The notes below the pieces were generated by a model that was given only the letters and a program-made list of their open reading frames with translations, was not told the origin of the DNA and did not search any database. Both the position numbers and the translations under genes were made by a program. A DNA stretch of 64,000 nt from Ilyomonas sp965214235. GTDB taxonomy: Bacteria > Bacteroidota > Bacteroidia > Chitinophagales > Chitinophagaceae. The DNA lies in contig CBDCBH010000003.1 in the NCBI GenBank assembly GCA_965214235.1, positions 992,001 to 1,056,000 on the forward strand. Reading direction: 5' to 3'. Below, one piece after another: positions 60,967-64,000 of the stretch (position 1 is its first letter; every line of letters begins with the position of its first letter).

Positions 60967-62301
60967 CTATTTCTTTCTAAAAAAAATTCTTACCGGCACA
61001 CCTGTGAAGTTGAAATTTTGACGAAGCTGATTTTCTAAATAATTGCGATAAGGCGCTTTAATATCATCGGGGTAATTAGCGAAAAAAGCAAACGATGGCA
61101 CACCGGTTGGCAGTTGCGTTACATATTTTATTTTGATAGAGTTGCCACGAACCACCGGCGCATGATAACCTTCAATGGCTTTCAGCATCACTTCGTTCAG
61201 CTTGCTGGTTGGCACTCTGCGCGTTTTGTTTTGATACACTTCCAAAGCCACTTCCATGGCTTTGTAAATGCGCGTTTTTTCATGAACCGAAATAAAAATA
61301 ACAGGTACATCGGTAAAGGGCGCAATCTTTTCTTTTAATCGTTTTTCATAATCGCGTGCAGTGTTGGTTTCTTTAGCCATTAAATCCCATTTGTTCACCA
61401 AAACCACAATGCCTTTTCCTTTTCGCGCAGCCAAAGAAAAAATATTTACATCCTGTGCCGTAATGCCTTTTTCTGCATCTAACAACAACAAACAAACATC
61501 GGCTTCATCCATCGCTTTAATGGCGCGAATAACAGAATAAAATTCAAGGTCGTCTTTCTCTTTGTTTTTCTTACGAATGCCAGCCGTATCAATCAATACA
61601 AACTCTTTTTGAAACATTTTGTAATGCGTATGAATGGTATCGCGCGTGGTGCCCGCAATGCTGCTAACAATGGTGCGCTCCTCGCCTATTAAAGCATTTA
61701 ATAAAGATGATTTACCAACATTGGGCTGACCGATAATGGCAAATTTCGGTACCTCTTTTTCTGCTTCTTTATCTTCTCCATCATCATTTATATTTTCCTT
61801 TTCTTCATTTGGAATTAACGAGGTAACTGCATCTAACAACTCACCCGTTCCACTTCCCGTCATGCTACTTAAAAAATAAATTTTATCAAAGCCCAAACTA
61901 TAAAATTCAGAGGCTTCCAACAGGCGGCTATTGTTATCAACTTTATTCACAATAAGAAACACAGGTTTGGTAGCGCGGCGTAATAAACTTGCCATGGCTT
62001 CATCCAAATCGGTAATGCCAATGGCGGCATCGGTCATAAACAAAATGGCATCGGCTTCATCAATAGCGATGCGCACCTGCTTACGAATTTCTTTTTCAAA
62101 AATATCTTCTGTGTCGGGCACAAAACCGCCCGTATCAATTACATTAAATTGCTTACCATTCCAGTCTGTAACGCCATATTGCCGGTCGCGCGTAACGCCG
62201 CTTACATCATCAACAATAGCTTTGCGCTGCTCCAGCATCCGGTTAAAAAACGTGCTTTTACCAACATTAGGTCTGCCTACAATAGCGAGTGTGTAACTCA
62301 T
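60967..62301 (-). CDS. der: Ribosome-assembly GTPase Der (EngA)
   Basis: 444 residues from ATG 62301 (MSYTLAIVGRPNVGKSTFFN). Two tandem G domains: GRPNVGKST with DTGGF and NKVD, then GQPNVGKSS with DTAGIRKK and NKWD. A C-terminal KH-like domain follows (about 350-444). This double-GTPase layout is unique to Der, which is needed for 50S subunit maturation. An acidic insert (NDDGEDKEAEKE) joins the two G domains. The ORF start at 62310 adds three residues only. Confidence 0.97.
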   Translation of the reverse strand: MSYTLAIVGRPNVGKSTFFNRMLEQRKAIVDDVSGVTRDRQYGVTDWNGKQFNVIDTGGFVPDTEDIFEKEIRKQVRIAIDEADAILFMTDAAIGITDLDEAMASLLRRATKPVFLIVNKVDNNSRLLEASEFYSLGFDKIYFLSSMTGSGTGELLDAVTSLIPNEEKENINDDGEDKEAEKEVPKFAIIGQPNVGKSSLLNALIGEERTIVSSIAGTTRDTIHTHYKMFQKEFVLIDTAGIRKKNKEKDDLEFYSVIRAIKAMDEADVCLLLLDAEKGITAQDVNIFSLAARKGKGIVVLVNKWDLMAKETNTARDYEKRLKEKIAPFTDVPVIFISVHEKTRIYKAMEVALEVYQNKTRRVPTSKLNEVMLKAIEGYHAPVVRGNSIKIKYVTQLPTGVPSFAFFANYPDDIKAPYRNYLENQLRQNFNFTGVPVRIFFRKK

Positions 62302-62473
62302 AGACGGCAAAAGTAAGTTTTAGGTTGTAAGTGGTAAGTTATAAGTAGGAAGAGAGATGTTAGTTGTTAGCCGATAGAAGGGTAAATGAGATGCAGAACA
62401 CAAGTTGTAGTGAAAATAAACGAGTATAATAAAACCAGGTATTGATTGAGTTCTCGCTTCTTAACTTTCATGT
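62302..62473. other. spacer with low-complexity GTAAGTGGTAAGT-like repeats
   Basis: Between era and der. 62322-62380 holds slipped GGTTGTAAGTGGTAAGTTAT / TTAGTTGTTAGCC-like sequence, of the same spacer class as the insertions inside the NadR-like gene and pyrD. No gene. Confidence 0.55.
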
Positions 62474-63346
62474 TTAATAATACCCGTATTCTTTTAATTG
62501 CAAATCGTTGTCGCGCCACTTAGGACGCACCTTTATAAACAATTGCAGAAATACTTTTTGCTGTAAAAAATTTTCAATGTCGGTGCGGGCAAGCGTACCT
62601 AATTTTTTAATCATGCTGCCTTTCTCGCCAAGCAAAATTGCCTTTTGCGATTCACGATGCACAATTACATCGGCGCCAATTTTTATTAGCGTTTGTTTTT
62701 CTTTAAACTCATTTATAACTACGGCTGTCTGGTAAGGAATTTCATCAATAAACAAGTCATACACTTTTTCGCGTATTAACTCGCTTACAAAAAATTTAGT
62801 AGGCAAATCGCTAATGTCTTCTTCGTTATAAAAGGCTTCGCCTTCGGGTAAAAAAGAAAGAACAGTTTGCAGCAATTCATCAATGCCTTTGCCTGTTTTT
62901 GCAGATACCGAAATTAGTTTTTTGCAATACGATTGCCGTAAAAAAAAATCGCTCAAACCTTTTACCACAGCGTCTTTCACGCTGTCTATCTTATTAATAA
63001 CAACAATGGCCGGCACTTTTAATTGCAATGAAGAAAACAAAAGATGGTTTTCGTCCGCAGGCACTTTTGCATCTGCCAGCAAAATGGCAACATCTGCATC
63101 TTCCAAAGCGCTTTTTACGCTTTGCATCATTCGCTCATGCAGTTTGTATTTAGGTTCGATGATACCGGGTGTATCTGAAAATACAATCTGGTATTCGCCG
63201 GGCTTTGTTAGAAAGCCTTTAATGCGATGCCGCGTGGTTTGCACCTTGCCTGAAACAATGGCAAGCTTCTCGCCCAGCAACGCATTTAACAATGTGCTTT
63301 TGCCTGCATTAGGCTTACCGAAAATATTTACAAAACCTGCTTTCAT
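62474..63346 (-). CDS. era: GTPase Era
   Basis: 290 residues. G1 is GKPNAGKST, G3 is FSDTPGIIEPKY, and G4 is VINKIDS. The C-terminal KH domain carries IGADVIVHRESQKAILLGEK then GSMIKKLGTLAR, which binds 16S rRNA. Era is required for 30S maturation. It lies just upstream of der on the same strand, but the spacer argues for separate promoters. Normal length. Confidence 0.96.
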   Translation of the reverse strand: MKAGFVNIFGKPNAGKSTLLNALLGEKLAIVSGKVQTTRHRIKGFLTKPGEYQIVFSDTPGIIEPKYKLHERMMQSVKSALEDADVAILLADAKVPADENHLLFSSLQLKVPAIVVINKIDSVKDAVVKGLSDFFLRQSYCKKLISVSAKTGKGIDELLQTVLSFLPEGEAFYNEEDISDLPTKFFVSELIREKVYDLFIDEIPYQTAVVINEFKEKQTLIKIGADVIVHRESQKAILLGEKGSMIKKLGTLARTDIENFLQQKVFLQLFIKVRPKWRDNDLQLKEYGYY

Positions 63347-63458
63347 AATTTACAAACGAAACAAAACCTGAAGTGAGCGAACTACAAATTTATCCGCTAT
63401 TGTATTGGACGATAAAGAAAATTAAAACGAAGTACCCATTAAAGAAGAATAAAACCAT

Positions 63459-63821
63459 TTATTGTTTTGCAAGCAACGTTTTTATTTGCTCCAGTAAATC
63501 GCCTACATCAAACGGCTTTTCTATGTAGCCGTCGGCACCGGCTTGCAGTGTATAATTCCGCAAATCGCGGGCTGCGCTAAACATCAAAATCGGGATGTTT
63601 TTACTGTTGTTTTGTTCTTTAAAATACTTGCACAAAGTAGTGCCGTCAATCGAACCAAACCATACATCCAATATAATTAAATCGGGGCTTTTGGCAACCA
63701 TGTTAACAGCCGTTTGTGCATCGTAAGCTTGTAACGTTTTATAGCCATTGTATTGAAGAAAAAGAGAAACAACTTCTACAATTGATTCCTCATCATCAGC
63801 AACAAGAATGGTTTGTGCCAT
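63459..63821 (-). CDS. Single-domain response regulator
   Basis: 120 residues from ATG 63821 (MAQTILVADDEESIVEVVSL); a TTG two codons upstream is rejected. The acidic pair is ADDEES, the phospho-accepting Asp is in LIILDVWFGS, the switch Ser in ILMFSAARD, and the Lys in YIEKPFD. No output domain, so it acts through protein contacts (CheY/Spo0F-like). No cognate kinase in the window. Confidence 0.92.
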   Translation of the reverse strand: MAQTILVADDEESIVEVVSLFLQYNGYKTLQAYDAQTAVNMVAKSPDLIILDVWFGSIDGTTLCKYFKEQNNSKNIPILMFSAARDLRNYTLQAGADGYIEKPFDVGDLLEQIKTLLAKQ

Positions 63822-63935
63822 TTGCAAATTTTAAATGTCAAGTTAAAATAGTTAGCGCAACAAGTAAGCGCAAATCCACTTCAATAACCATGCTTATTTA
63901 CCGTTTTGTTCACACATTTTTTTTTACATCAATTT

Positions 63936-63988
63936 GCAGTAAAACAAAAGCCATTCAATGTTTTATTGAACGGCTTTTGTTTTACTGC
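63936..63988. terminator. long hairpin at the right window edge
   Basis: GCAGTAAAACAAAAGCCATTC and its complement with one mismatch (23-bp arms) flank a seven-base loop, with T residues after it on the plus strand. It probably ends a gene beyond the window or the response-regulator neighbour. Confidence 0.6.
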
Positions 63989-64000
63989 AGTTTTCTTTTA

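Noticed and set aside
1..64000. tRNA, rRNA, riboswitch, integrase or phage structural genes
   Set aside because: None recognised on either strand by eye; a covariance-model search could still reveal a small RNA that I cannot see.

Overview
The window looks like a chromosomal segment of a Bacteroidota bacterium, most likely family Chitinophagaceae. The signs are: few Shine-Dalgarno sites; several candidate -7 boxes of the form TAnnTTTG; many lipoproteins with a short signal and an early Cys; Bacteroidota families such as DUF4836, an OmpP1/FadL-like barrel and the long acyl-CoA dehydrogenase; and an archaeal-type ProRS. Assignment is by protein character only. I saw no rRNA, tRNA, CRISPR array or prophage.

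Layout. 0-13 kb: NAD-precursor salvage pair (NadR-like kinase cut by the window edge, pnuC), a Gfo/Idh/MocA oxidoreductase, an ECF sigma factor with a YCII/DGPF partner, DoxX, an outer-membrane barrel, a Tyr/Asn-rich lipoprotein, proS, a DUF4836 lipoprotein and dxs. 13-17 kb: a Uma2 pseudogene, then a patatin phospholipase followed by a three-domain protein (deoxyribosyltransferase/TIR-like, TPR scaffold, SLOG-like). This is the best candidate for a poorly described signalling or defence system. 17-46 kb: mostly housekeeping (deoxyhypusine-synthase-like enzyme, asnB, trans-sulfuration enzyme, manA, yraN, fabH, uvrC, an SDR, an acyl-CoA dehydrogenase, a phosphopantetheinyl transferase, dcd, pyrD, terC, polA). 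Interspersed are two toxin-antitoxin pairs, a RAYT transposase bracketed by perfect palindromes, and a Fic protein.

46-61 kb is an accessory region. It holds a heavily frameshifted dipeptidase-like pseudogene, a frameshifted membrane protein, a RAYT remnant with three hairpins, and then a minus-strand block of unknown membrane and secreted proteins, a frameshifted M15 peptidase, a seven-repeat PLL-type lectin fused to an eqolisin-like domain, and a sedolisin (S53) protease. Five transcription units in this block share a conserved leader just upstream of the start codon. The lectin and sedolisin genes end in almost identical terminators, so the block appears to be a co-regulated set built partly by duplication. 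61-64 kb returns to core genes: der, era and a response regulator.

Two sequence-level patterns cross gene borders. First, the 10-mer GTTTGTTTTT (or its complement) occurs at least 21 times by eye, inside and outside genes. Second, low-complexity spacer-like sequence has been inserted in frame into two conserved enzymes (the NadR-like kinase and PyrD). All coordinates, counts and family calls come from reading the sequence by eye; no database search was possible.
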